64,000 nucleotides of DNA. It comes from an uncultured Oscillospiraceae bacterium (GTDB lineage: Bacteria > Bacillota > Clostridia > Oscillospirales > Oscillospiraceae). Position numbers and translations under genes: made by a program. A model generated the notes under the pieces. That model ran no database searches, was not told the origin of the DNA, and was given only the letters and a program-made list of their open reading frames with translations. How positions within the stretch are numbered: position 1 is the stretch's first letter; every line of letters begins with the position of its first letter. The stretch covers positions 1-64,000 of the forward strand of contig CAKUED010000013.1 in assembly GCA_934646005.1 (NCBI GenBank), written 5' to 3'. Shown here one piece after another: positions 42,623 through 50,286 of the stretch.

Positions 42623-43732
42623 ATGAAGAAAAACAATCATCGTGAAAGCCTCATTCTGGCGCTCATTCTGCTCATCGTGCTGGCAGCGGCAATTTTCCTC
42701 GACGCGAAGCTCCCCAGCTATCACATCGCCATCAAGGTCATCAAAAAGGCGTGCGTGTATTCGCTCGTCGCCGTGTCCATGAACCTGCTCAACGGCTTTA
42801 CGGGTCTGTTCTCCCTCGGTCAGGCGGGCTTTATGCTGCTCGGCGCGTATGCCTACGCCATTTTGTCCATCCCCGTTGCCAAGCGCGCGGGCGTGTATCA
42901 GTATTTTGAGGGCGGCATCGTCAAATTCTCCCTGCCGGAGGTCTTTTCCGGCATGTTCGGCGAATCGGTCGGTCCGATCGTCGGGATGCTCCTCGCGCTG
43001 CTCATCGGCGGCATGATCGCGGGTCTGGTCGCGTATCTCATCGGTCTGCCGGTGCTGCGCCTGCGCTCGGACTACCTCGCCATCGCAACGCTCGGCTTTG
43101 CCGAAATTCTGCGCGCGCTCATCCAGTGGAGCGCCCTCGGTCCTCTTACGAATGCGTCGAACCTGCTGCAAAACTATCCGGAGCTTGGCGGCGCGACGGC
43201 ATATCTCATCCTCATCGCCGTATTCATCGGCATGATCCTGCTATTGGTCAACTCGACCTACGGACGGGCGTTCAAGGCGATCCGCGACGACGAGGTCGCG
43301 GCGGAGGCGATGGGCATCAACCTCGCGCACCACAAGCGCGCGGCGTTTATCATCTCGTCCTTCTTCGCCGGCGTCGGCGGCGGGATGCTGGCGATGTACA
43401 TGGGCACGGTGCAGGCGCTGTCGTTTAAGAGCACGATGACGTATGAGATCCTGCTCATCGTGGTCATCGGCGGCATCGGCTCGCTCACCGGGTCGATCCT
43501 CACGAGCTTTTTGTATGTGGCCAGCCTCGAGTGGCTGCTGCGCGGTCTGGACTCCGGGAAATTCCTCGGCATCGAAGCCCCCGGCGTGTTCAAAAACGGC
43601 TTCCGTATGGCGGTCGTGTCGGTCATCATCATGGTGGTCGTGCTGTTCTTCCGCAAGGGCATCATGGGTGACCGCGAGCTGACCGACCTGCTGCGCAGGC
43701 GGGGCAGACGGAAAGGAGATCGTGTGGAATGA
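42623..43732 (+). CDS. livM: Branched-chain amino acid ABC transporter permease LivM
   Basis: The 369-aa membrane protein has family motifs MNLLNGFTGLFSLGQAGFMLLGAYAYA (about 52-78), LPVLRLRSDYLAIATLGFAEILRALI and RAFKAIRDDEVAAEAMGINLAHHKRAAFIISSFFAGVGGG (EAA-like loop). The C-terminal tail (RKGIMGDRELTDLLRRRGRRKG) is basic and cytoplasmic. It overlaps livG by 4 nt (ATGA). Confidence 0.95.
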   Translation: MKKNNHRESLILALILLIVLAAAIFLDAKLPSYHIAIKVIKKACVYSLVAVSMNLLNGFTGLFSLGQAGFMLLGAYAYAILSIPVAKRAGVYQYFEGGIVKFSLPEVFSGMFGESVGPIVGMLLALLIGGMIAGLVAYLIGLPVLRLRSDYLAIATLGFAEILRALIQWSALGPLTNASNLLQNYPELGGATAYLILIAVFIGMILLLVNSTYGRAFKAIRDDEVAAEAMGINLAHHKRAAFIISSFFAGVGGGMLAMYMGTVQALSFKSTMTYEILLIVVIGGIGSLTGSILTSFLYVASLEWLLRGLDSGKFLGIEAPGVFKNGFRMAVVSVIIMVVVLFFRKGIMGDRELTDLLRRRGRRKGDRVE

Positions 43733-44568
43733 AGCCTGTTCTGAAACTCGAAAATGTGACCATGCAGTTTGGCGGCGTCATCGCGGTCAATAACCTCTCG
43801 ATGGAGATAAACGAAGGCGAGATCGTCGCGCTCATCGGTCCGAACGGCGCGGGCAAGACCACGGCGTTCAACTGCGTCACCGGCGTGTACGAGCCGACCA
43901 ACGGCAAAATTGAGTATTGCGGCGAGACCATCGCCGAAAATTTCCCGCGCGGCAAGCTGAAGCGCCTGTACGCGGGCGAGCATAACGGGCTGTACACCAA
44001 AACCGTCTCGCTCACGCCCGACGCCATCACGCGCCGCGGCATCGCGCGCACGTTCCAGAATATCCGGCTGTTTTCGTCCATGACGGCGTTTGAAAACGTC
44101 CTGACCGCCATGCACGTCCGCCGCACGAGCAACCTCTTCACCGCCACGTTCCGCCTGAATCATAAAGAAGAGCAGGCGCAGCGCGAGCGCGCGCTGGAGC
44201 TGTTGAAGATCGTCGGTCTGGAAAATGAAAAGGACGAGCTGGCGACAAGCCTGCCCTACGGCAAGCAGCGCCGTCTGGAGATCGCCCGGGCTCTTGCGAC
44301 CGAGCCGAAGCTGCTGCTGCTCGACGAGCCGGCAGCCGGTATGAACCCGCAGGAAACGGAAGAGCTGACGGCGTTCATCCGCCGCATCCGCGACGAATTT
44401 GGTCTGACGGTGTTTTTGATCGAGCACCATATGGATCTCGTCATGGACATTTCCGACCGCATTTACGTCATCGACTTCGGCAAGCTGATCGCGGCGGGTG
44501 TCCCGGCGGACATTCAGAACGATCAGCGCGTCATCGACGCATATCTGGGGGTGGACGAAGATGAATGA
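43729..44568 (+). CDS. livG: Branched-chain amino acid ABC transporter ATP-binding protein LivG
   Basis: The 279-aa ATPase has Walker A GPNGAGKTTAFNC (about 36-48), Q-loop RTFQNIRLFSSMTAFEN, signature SLPYGKQRRLEIARAL (LPYGxQR variant usual for LivG), Walker B LLLLDEPAAGMNPQE and switch His IEHHMD. It carries the LivG-type insertion after Walker A that contacts the permeases. Overlaps livM by 4 nt and livF by 8 nt. Confidence 0.97.
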   Translation: MKPVLKLENVTMQFGGVIAVNNLSMEINEGEIVALIGPNGAGKTTAFNCVTGVYEPTNGKIEYCGETIAENFPRGKLKRLYAGEHNGLYTKTVSLTPDAITRRGIARTFQNIRLFSSMTAFENVLTAMHVRRTSNLFTATFRLNHKEEQAQRERALELLKIVGLENEKDELATSLPYGKQRRLEIARALATEPKLLLLDEPAAGMNPQETEELTAFIRRIRDEFGLTVFLIEHHMDLVMDISDRIYVIDFGKLIAAGVPADIQNDQRVIDAYLGVDEDE

Positions 44569-45289
44569 TCCAAGAAATATTCTGGAGATCCGCGGCTTGG
44601 TCGTCTCCTACGGCGGCATTGAAGCCGTGCGCGGCATCGATCTGGATGTGCCCAAGGGCAAGATCGTCACGCTCATCGGCTCAAACGGCGCGGGAAAATC
44701 GACCACGCTCAAAACCATCGCCGGGCTCGTGAAGCCCAAGAGTGGCACAGTGGAAATGGAGGGCACGGTGATTACTGGAAAGTCCTCCGACTTTATCGTC
44801 TCGCAGGGCGTCACGCTCGTGCCGGAGGGACGCCGCGTGTTCCCGAACCTCACAGTGGAGGAAAACCTGCGCATCGGCGCATATTTGCGCAAGGACAGCC
44901 TGAAGGACGATCTTGCGAACGTTTACAGCCTGTTCCCGCGCCTCAAAGAGCGCGAATGGCAGCTTGCCGGCACGCTCTCCGGCGGAGAGCAGCAGATGCT
45001 CGCGGTGGGCAGAGCGCTCATGGCGCGCCCGAAGCTCATCATGATGGACGAGCCGTCGCTCGGTCTTGCACCGATCGTCGTCAAGGGTATTTTCGACATC
45101 ATCCGCGAAATTAACCGTCAGGGCATCACGGTGCTGCTCATCGAGCAGAACGCGAACATGGCGCTCAAGATCGCGGACCTTGCCTACGTCATCCAGAACG
45201 GCACGATCCTCATGCAGGGCGCCGGTCAGGAGCTGCTGGAAAACGAAGAAGTCAAAGCCGCCTACCTCGGCAGCGCAAAGAAGAAATAA
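44561..45289 (+). CDS. livF: Branched-chain amino acid ABC transporter ATP-binding protein LivF
   Basis: The 242-aa ATPase starts at 44561 inside the end of livG. Walker A GSNGAGKSTTLKTI, Q-loop/LivF loop VPEGRRVFPNLTVEENL, signature LSGGEQQMLAVGRALMARP, Walker B LIMMDEPSLGLAP, and switch region IEQNANMAL (Gln in place of His, usual for LivF). It is the last gene of livKHMGF. Confidence 0.97.
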   Translation: MNDPRNILEIRGLVVSYGGIEAVRGIDLDVPKGKIVTLIGSNGAGKSTTLKTIAGLVKPKSGTVEMEGTVITGKSSDFIVSQGVTLVPEGRRVFPNLTVEENLRIGAYLRKDSLKDDLANVYSLFPRLKEREWQLAGTLSGGEQQMLAVGRALMARPKLIMMDEPSLGLAPIVVKGIFDIIREINRQGITVLLIEQNANMALKIADLAYVIQNGTILMQGAGQELLENEEVKAAYLGSAKKK

Positions 45290-45292
45290 AGA

Positions 45293-45323
45293 AAAGACGT
45301 CCCACAAGGGACGTCTTTTTTCT
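45293..45323 (+). terminator. Terminator of the liv operon
   Basis: AAAAGACGTCCC/GGGACGTCTTTTTT around ACAA. Confidence 0.92.
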
Positions 45324-45365
45324 TGCGGAGTGCATTTGTTTTGCGGCAGTAGCGGTTTGCGCATG

Positions 45366-45805
45366 TCCAAGGCTTCCCCGTGTGGGGAAGCTGTCACCGA
45401 AGGTGACTGATGAGGAGAAGGGTTGTGTGTTTTGAGCTGTAACGCGTTTTGACTGTACCAAAGCCTCCCCTTGGTGACCAAGGGGAGGTGGCACGGCGTA
45501 GCCGTGACGGAAGGGATGAGAAGGTGTACGTTTTGCCGCACCACAGGGTAGCGCTCTGCAAACCTGCGGCGTTCTGATCCCTTCAGTCGCCTGCGGCGAC
45601 AGCGTCTCGCTGCGGCTCGGTCACGGCGTGGGTCTGACAGCCCACCGGGCTGTCATTCAGCACCACGCCGCCGCTTCGCTACCTTGGTCACCAAGGGAAG
45701 CCTTTCGATGGTGCAAACGTGTTACAGCTCAAAAGCAAGAACCCTTCTCCTCATCCGTCTCGCTGCGCGAGCCACCTTCCCCACACGGGGAAGGCTTTGG
45801 TGCGT
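45366..45805. repeat. D-type nested palindromic element
   Basis: Outer pair GGCTTCCCCGTGTGGGGAAG (about 45371) and CTTCCCCACACGGGGAAGGC (about 45776). Inner pair AAGCCTCCCCTTGGTGACCA (about 45463) and ACCTTGGTCACCAAGGGAAG (about 45680). Then GGCACGGCGTAGCCGTGACG, CAGTCGCCTGCGGCGACAGC and GACAGCCCACCGGGCTGTC hairpins. The whole forms a 440-nt nested palindrome. No gene in 45290-45836. Confidence 0.82.
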
Positions 45806-45836
45806 GCCGTTCCGCATTGGCGCTGGCAGATTTGCT

Positions 45837-46403
45837 TTAGCCCATCATCCTTGCCAGCCAAAGCGCCTTTGCGGTATTCTCTGCGGCGCAGAGGAGGGCG
45901 GCGGCGTCCTCCAGCGTGCCGGAGACGCTTACCGCGCCGTGTCCGCCGAGCAGACAGACCGGGCACTGCGCCAACGCGTTTTCGATGCCCCGGTGGATCT
46001 CATGCGTGCCCGGCTGCCCGAAGGGCAGGCAGACCATGCGCGGGAAAAAGCCGCGGATCGACGCCGTCTCCGGCACGACAAGGTCTTCATAGCGCAGCGC
46101 ATACGCCGTGAGGTACGGGCTGTGGCTGTGTACGACGGCGCGGACATCCGGGCGGGCGCGGTAGATCGCTTCGTGCAGGAAAAACTCGCTCGACCGCCGT
46201 CCAGTGCCGCCGATCTGCTCGCCGTCTGCATCCACCACGCAAATATCCTCCGGCGTGAGCAGCAGCTTCATCCGCCGCGAGGGTGTGATGAAAATATGCC
46301 CCGTCTCGCGGTCAATGACCGAAATATTCCCCTCAATGCCGCTCAAAAGCCCCTTCTGCTCCAAAATAGCGGCGAATTTTGCGACCTCTTCCGCGTGATT
46401 CAT
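45837..46403 (-). CDS. Class II aldolase/adducin family protein (L-fuculose-phosphate aldolase-like)
   Basis: The 188-aa protein starts at 46403 (MNHAEEVAKFAAIL) behind GGAGGAT; longer frames upstream are shadow. Zinc site: SEFFLHEAIYR (catalytic Glu), VVHSHSPYLTAYA (two His, about 90-95) and LGGHGAVSVSG (third His, about 150). NISVIDRETGHIFITPSRR gives the phosphate-binding start. Members cleave sugar phosphates (fuculose-1-P, ribulose-1-P) to DHAP or glycolaldehyde and lactaldehyde, or act as 5-deoxyribulose/methylthioribulose enzymes. At under 200 aa it is slightly shorter than FucA (about 215), so the specificity is open. No sugar kinase nearby. Confidence 0.88.
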   Translation of the reverse strand: MNHAEEVAKFAAILEQKGLLSGIEGNISVIDRETGHIFITPSRRMKLLLTPEDICVVDADGEQIGGTGRRSSEFFLHEAIYRARPDVRAVVHSHSPYLTAYALRYEDLVVPETASIRGFFPRMVCLPFGQPGTHEIHRGIENALAQCPVCLLGGHGAVSVSGTLEDAAALLCAAENTAKALWLARMMG

Positions 46404-46542
46404 CGTACATCCTCCGATCCTCAAAATTCTACCGGCAGTGTACCGCACCGCGCCGCCGCTGTCAATCCCCGGGCGCAGAAAAACCTGCCCGGACGGGTCT
46501 GCGCCCGTCCGGCGCGCCATAGGATAGAGCGGGGGTGTTTCT

Positions 46543-47349
46543 ATGATCCGTTTTATCCGGCAAAATGCGCGGCTGGTGGCGGTCGCGCTGGCGGTGGTGC
46601 TGTTCTGCGGCGGCGTTTCGGCAATGTTCGGTCTGCATGACGCGATCGAGACCGGCTCGTGGGGGCTGAGCTTCCGCGAGGAGGGCGAGCCGCCCATCGG
46701 CAACGCCGACGCCGCGTCGCTGCGGCGGTACGACGCGGTGTATCTCGGCGACACGAACGACAAGGTGCTCTACCTCACCTTTGACGCGGGCTACGAAAAC
46801 GGCTGCACCGCGCAAATTCTCGACACGCTGAAGGCGCACGATGCCAAGGCTGCGTTTTTCGTCGTGGGAAATTATCTGGAGACCGCGCCGGAGCTGGTGC
46901 AGCGTATGGCGGACGAGGGGCATCTGGTGGGCAATCACACGTGGCATCACTACGATATGTCCCGCATCGCGGACGAGGCGACGTTTACCGACGAGCTGAC
47001 GCGCGTGGAGGAAAAGTACCGCGAGCTCACGGGGCAGGCGATGAAAAAATATTACCGCCCGCCGCAGGGCGTTTACAGCGAGGAAAACCTGCGCATGGCG
47101 CAGGCGCTGGGGTATCGGACGGTGTTCTGGAGTCTTGCCTACGTTGACTGGCTTCAGGACGACCAGCCCACGGCGGAGGAGGCGTTTTCCAAGCTCCTGC
47201 CGCGCACGCATCCGGGCGCGATCGTGCTGCTGCACAGCACGTCCGCAACAAACGCGGCGATCCTGGACGATCTGCTCACGCGCTGGGAGGAGGCGGGCTA
47301 CCGCTTCGGCTCGCTGGAAGAAATCTATGCGCCGGACGCACCGTTTTGA
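46543..47349 (+). CDS. pdaA: Polysaccharide deacetylase, PdaA-type (muramic delta-lactam)
   Basis: The 268-aa protein has an N-terminal membrane/signal segment (LVAVALAVVLFCGGVSAMFG) and a CE4 NodB domain: YLTFDAGYENGCTAQILD (the catalytic FDxGYENG of PdaA, not FDDG), VGNHTWHHYDM (zinc His pair), KKYYRPPQGVYSEENL, WSLAYVDWL and IVLLHSTS. PdaA deacetylates N-acetylmuramic acid in the spore cortex to allow delta-lactam formation needed for germination. This supports a spore-forming host. The first Asp-plus-Ala (FDAGY) matches the family's tolerance at that position. Followed by a tiny Cys-tailed membrane peptide. Confidence 0.92.
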   Translation: MIRFIRQNARLVAVALAVVLFCGGVSAMFGLHDAIETGSWGLSFREEGEPPIGNADAASLRRYDAVYLGDTNDKVLYLTFDAGYENGCTAQILDTLKAHDAKAAFFVVGNYLETAPELVQRMADEGHLVGNHTWHHYDMSRIADEATFTDELTRVEEKYRELTGQAMKKYYRPPQGVYSEENLRMAQALGYRTVFWSLAYVDWLQDDQPTAEEAFSKLLPRTHPGAIVLLHSTSATNAAILDDLLTRWEEAGYRFGSLEEIYAPDAPF

Positions 47350-47414
47350 GCCGCCTGCATAACATGGAATGAGCGGGCGAGATTCGCTACGACATTATTT
47401 CAGGAGGTTTCATT

Positions 47415-47543
47415 ATGTCTTGTAATTCTTCCGGCATCTGCGCCTTTGGCAACAGTTGGTGGTGGATCATCATTCTGGTCATCATCTTCGTGCTCGGCAA
47501 CGGCGGCAATGGCTGCGGCTGCGGCTGCGACAGCGGCTGCTGA
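47415..47543 (+). CDS. Tiny membrane peptide with Cys/Gly tail (YjcZ-like)
   Basis: The 42-aa peptide, behind CAGGAGGT, reads MSCNSSGICAFGNSWW, a single helix (WIIILVIIFVLG) and a tail NGGNGCGCGCDSGC. Six of its Cys are in Gly-rich repeats. The layout (short polar N-end, one helix, Gly-rich ends) resembles the YjcZ/YtaF-type tiny sporulation proteins, and it follows pdaA. Cys pattern CxCxCxxxC could bind metal or form disulfides. Function unknown. Confidence 0.75.
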   Translation: MSCNSSGICAFGNSWWWIIILVIIFVLGNGGNGCGCGCDSGC

Positions 47544-47556
47544 GCTACATGAAGGG

Positions 47557-47585
47557 CGGGGAGCGGAAAACCGCTCCCCATTTTA
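47557..47585 (+). terminator. Terminator after the tiny peptide gene
   Basis: GGGGAGCGG-AAAA-CCGCTCCCC followed by ATTTTAA. Confidence 0.85.
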
Positions 47586-47634
47586 AGCGCGGTCCGCTCC
47601 GCCGAAAAAAGCGGCGGAGCGGGTGAAAAAGCCG

Positions 47635-47662
47635 TTGCAATTTGCGCCCAAAGTGCTATAAT
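47635..47662 (+). promoter_or_regulatory. Promoter of the antiporter gene
   Basis: TTGCAA (47635-47640), 16 nt, TATAAT (47657-47662). Confidence 0.75.
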
Positions 47663-47719
47663 AGCCTGCGTTGCCGAAAAGCGGCGAATAATCTTGAAAG
47701 AAAACGCAGGATATTTAGT

Positions 47720-49012
47720 ATGCAGATCTTACTCTCTCTGTCCGTCGCCATTCTGGCGGGACTGTTGATGACCCGGCTGGCAAAGCCGCTGGGTCTGCCG
47801 TCCGTGACGGCGTATCTGGTCGCAGGCGTGCTCATCGGGCCGTTCTGCCTCGGCAGACTCGGCATCGAGGGGCTGGGCTTTACCTCCATGGCGGAGGTCG
47901 ATCGCCTGAGCCTTGTTTCCGATGTGGCGCTGGGCTTCATCGCCTTTTCCATCGGCAATGAGTTCCGGCTCTCGCAGCTCCGGCAGACCGGCAAGCAGGC
48001 GACTGTCATCGGCATCGTGCAGGCGCTGAGCGCCACGGTGCTGGTCGATCTGGCGCTGCTGCTGTTCCACCTGCTCTTCCCGCAGCTTTTGAATGTGGAG
48101 CAGGCAATCACCCTCGGCGCGATCGCCACCGCTACCGCGCCCGCCGCCACGCTGATGGTCGTGCGGCAGTATAAGGCAAAGGGTCCGCTGACCGATCTGC
48201 TGCTGCCCATCGTCGCGCTGGACGACGCGGTGGGTCTGGTCGTGTTCGCGGTGTCGTTCGGCATCGCCAAGGCGATGCACGTCGGCTCGTTCGACCTTGT
48301 CTCCATCCTCGTCAATCCCATCGTGGAGATCGTGCTGTCGCTGGGGCTGGGCGCGCTGCTGGGCGCGATCCTCACAAAGATCGAAAAGCTCTTCAACTCC
48401 AACACCAACCGCCTGAACATGACCATTGCGTTCGTGTTCCTCACGGTGTCGCTGGCAAAGCTGGAGTTCCAGATCGGACCGGTCACGGTCGGCTTCTCGT
48501 CGCTGCTGGTGTGTATGATGCTCGGCACGATGTTCTGTAACCTCTGTCCGCTGTCGGACGAGCTGATGGGAAAGGCAGACCGCTGGACATCGCCGCTGTT
48601 TGCGCTGTTTTTCGTGCTCAGCGGCGCGGAGCTGGAGCTGGACGTGTTTGCGAACCTCATGATCGTGCTGCTGGGGCTTTTGTACGTCGTGGCGCGCTCG
48701 GCGGGCAAGTACCTCGGCGCGTACCTCAGCGCCCGGGCGCTGGGATGCAGCCGCAGCGTGTACCATAACCTCGGCATCACGCTCCTGCCGCAGGCAGGCG
48801 TGGCGCTGGGCATGTGCGTGACCGCGCGCGAGCTTGGCGAGGCAGGGGAGCTGATCTGCAATATCACGCTCTTTGCCATCCTCATCTACGAGCTGGTCGG
48901 ACCGATGCTCACCAAGCAGGCGCTCCAGCGCGCGGGCGACATCCAGCCCATGAGCGAGGAGGTTCTGAACAGACGACAGATCAAACTCCAGAATGCGGAG
49001 AAAAAGAAATAA
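47720..49012 (+). CDS. Cation:proton antiporter, CPA2/KefB-like membrane domain
   Basis: The 430-aa protein starts at 47720 (MQILLSLSVAILAGLLM), about 58 nt after the -10. It has about twelve helices with CPA2 features: RLAKPLGLPSVTAYLVAGVLIGPF, DVALGFIAFSIGNEF, ATATAPAATLMVVRQYKAKGPL and VALDDAVGLVVFA (the paired charged residues of the ion site), and LLPQAGVALGMCVTARELG. It lacks a TrkA-N/RCK domain at the C-terminus, so it is a bare antiporter rather than a Kef channel. Exchanges Na+ or K+ for H+ across the cytoplasmic membrane. Confidence 0.9.
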   Translation: MQILLSLSVAILAGLLMTRLAKPLGLPSVTAYLVAGVLIGPFCLGRLGIEGLGFTSMAEVDRLSLVSDVALGFIAFSIGNEFRLSQLRQTGKQATVIGIVQALSATVLVDLALLLFHLLFPQLLNVEQAITLGAIATATAPAATLMVVRQYKAKGPLTDLLLPIVALDDAVGLVVFAVSFGIAKAMHVGSFDLVSILVNPIVEIVLSLGLGALLGAILTKIEKLFNSNTNRLNMTIAFVFLTVSLAKLEFQIGPVTVGFSSLLVCMMLGTMFCNLCPLSDELMGKADRWTSPLFALFFVLSGAELELDVFANLMIVLLGLLYVVARSAGKYLGAYLSARALGCSRSVYHNLGITLLPQAGVALGMCVTARELGEAGELICNITLFAILIYELVGPMLTKQALQRAGDIQPMSEEVLNRRQIKLQNAEKKK

Positions 49013-49017
49013 AAAAA

Positions 49018-49047
49018 CGCGGCAGGCAAGCGCCTGCCGCGATTTTT
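49018..49047. terminator. Bidirectional terminator between the antiporter and dUTPase genes
   Basis: CGCGGCAGGC-AAGC-GCCTGCCGCG, A-run before and TTTTTTG after. Convergent genes flank it. Confidence 0.9.
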
Positions 49048-49050
49048 TGC

Positions 49051-49482
49051 TTATTTCCGGCCCGTTGAGCCGAAGCCGCCGCGGTCTACCTCCGAGAGCG
49101 TGTCGCACTCTTCAAATTCGAGCGCGGGCTGGGTCTCAAAAATGCGGAACTGGCAGATACGGTCGCCCTTTTCCAGCACCGTGTCGCGCGTGGCGTAGAC
49201 GGGGAGCTTCCACTCGTCGTTCGTGCCGCAATAGCTGTTGTCGATCACGCCGACGGAATTTGCCTGCAAAATGCCCCAGCGCCTGAACGTGGACGAGCGC
49301 GGCGCGGTGCGCGCCTCGTAGCCCTCCGGGAGCTGCATCGAAACACCCAGCGGCACGAGTGTAAAATCGCCCGCGTGCAGCTCCATCGTCTCGGCGCAGT
49401 ACAGGTCGATCCAGTCGCCCTTGTCGGTGATCTTCAGACGCGGCGCGTCGGGGGAAAAATAGTGGATCTTGATCTTCAGCAT
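49051..49482 (-). CDS. dut: dUTP diphosphatase (dUTPase-family)
   Basis: The 143-aa trimeric-type dUTPase hydrolyses dUTP to dUMP. Motifs: AGDFTLVPLGVSMQLPEGYEA (motif 1, Asp), RSSTFRRWGILQANSVGVIDNSYCGTNDEW (motifs 2 and 3, with GVIDNSYCG: catalytic Asp and sugar-binding loop), KGDRICQFRIF (motif 4) and the glycine-rich GGFGSTGRK tail (motif 5). Canonical dUTPases have a Tyr in YxGxI of motif 3. Here the equivalent SYCGTNDEW is a common clostridial variant. It is 21 nt downstream of nrdG and so is probably cotranscribed with it. Confidence 0.93.
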   Translation of the reverse strand: MLKIKIHYFSPDAPRLKITDKGDWIDLYCAETMELHAGDFTLVPLGVSMQLPEGYEARTAPRSSTFRRWGILQANSVGVIDNSYCGTNDEWKLPVYATRDTVLEKGDRICQFRIFETQPALEFEECDTLSEVDRGGFGSTGRK

Positions 49483-49503
49483 ACGCTTGCTCCTTACTTC
49501 TAT

Positions 49504-50019
49504 CTACTGCGTCTCGTCCCACAGGACGACGGCGCCGGTTTTTAAGGTCTGCGGCATATCGATGAGCCGCTGATTCTCTGACCCGCGGAAGCGCAGCGTC
49601 AGATTTTTTTTCTCCGCGATGAACGGTCCGTCCACCAGCACGTCCAGAAGCCCCAGCAGCTCCTGCGTCACGCCGTCCACCTGCGGAAGGTTTTTGCCGT
49701 ACACATAGCCCGTGAATGACCACACGGTCTTTTCCGGCAGACGCGCGCGGAGCTTGCGCGTGAGGGCGAGCAGCGCGGGCTGGTTGCGCGGGTCAAACGG
49801 CTCGCCACCGAGATAGGTGATGCCGCGGATGTAGGGCTTGCTCATGAAATCGAGAATTTTTTCCTCGACCGCCTCGTCAAACGGCTCGCCGTAGTCAAAA
49901 TCCCACGTTTCGGGATTGAAGCAGTCCTTGCAGTGGTGCGTGCAGCCGGAGACGAACAGGCTCACCCGCACGCCCGGTCCGTTGGCGATGTCCCAGGGCT
50001 TGATGCTGGCGTAATTCAT
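49504..50019 (-). CDS. nrdG: Anaerobic ribonucleotide reductase activating protein
   Basis: The 171-aa radical-SAM activase starts at 50019 (MNYASIKPWDIANGPGVR), behind AGGAGGAG. It carries SGCTHHCKDCFNPETWDFDYG, the CxxxCxxC [4Fe-4S] site in NrdG spacing, and ITYLGGEPFDPRN (the GGEP SAM-binding motif). It makes the glycyl radical on NrdD. It is transcribed divergently from nrdD with shared operators and followed by dut. All three handle deoxynucleotides. Confidence 0.96.
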   Translation of the reverse strand: MNYASIKPWDIANGPGVRVSLFVSGCTHHCKDCFNPETWDFDYGEPFDEAVEEKILDFMSKPYIRGITYLGGEPFDPRNQPALLALTRKLRARLPEKTVWSFTGYVYGKNLPQVDGVTQELLGLLDVLVDGPFIAEKKNLTLRFRGSENQRLIDMPQTLKTGAVVLWDETQ

Positions 50020-50044
50020 GCGCGCTCCTCCTTCCTTCCCCGGC

Positions 50045-50050
50045 AAGTAT
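50045..50050 (-). promoter_or_regulatory. Probable -10 element of nrdG
   Basis: TATACT on the minus strand at 50045-50050, about 26 nt upstream of the nrdG start. No strong -35 was identified. Confidence 0.4.
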
Positions 50051-50091
50051 AGCACGGTTTTGCGCGCCGCGCAACTGCTTTTTGCTGTGAA

Positions 50092-50107
50092 ACACAAGAT
50101 ATAGTGT
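50092..50107. promoter_or_regulatory. NrdR-like box 1
   Basis: ACACAAGATATAGTGT, an imperfect inverted repeat matching the ACACwATATAtwGTGT-type NrdR consensus, between nrdG and nrdD. Confidence 0.7.
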
Positions 50108-50146
50108 TTCACGCAAAAATAGCCCGCAATATCTGTGAAATCACTC

Positions 50147-50175
50147 TTGACAGCGCCGGGATTTTTGTGTATAGT
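50147..50175 (+). promoter_or_regulatory. Promoter of nrdD
   Basis: TTGACA (50147-50152), 17 nt, TATAGT (50170-50175). Confidence 0.8.
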
Positions 50176-50188
50176 TTTTCTTGCAGCG

Positions 50189-50204
50189 ACACAAGATGTT
50201 GTGG
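50189..50204. promoter_or_regulatory. NrdR-like box 2
   Basis: ACACAAGATGTTGTGG, starting about 14 nt past the -10 of nrdD, so a bound repressor would cover the start of transcription. It is 97 nt from box 1. Confidence 0.6.
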
Positions 50205-50286
50205 TCGATTTTCAAATCACTTTCTATATTTAGTGTCATTTTGTTACGGATTTCCCGCGTTTTTGAGAGGAGAGGAGCGTTTACCC

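Noticed and set aside
45837..46763. 308-codon version of the class II aldolase
   Set aside because: The N-terminal 120 codons are low-complexity Arg/Pro/Ser sequence antisense to pdaA. The ribosome site and domain start at 46403.
47720..49012. Glutathione-regulated K+ efflux (Kef) system
   Set aside because: No RCK/TrkA-N domain and no kefF-like partner; only the membrane antiporter domain is present.
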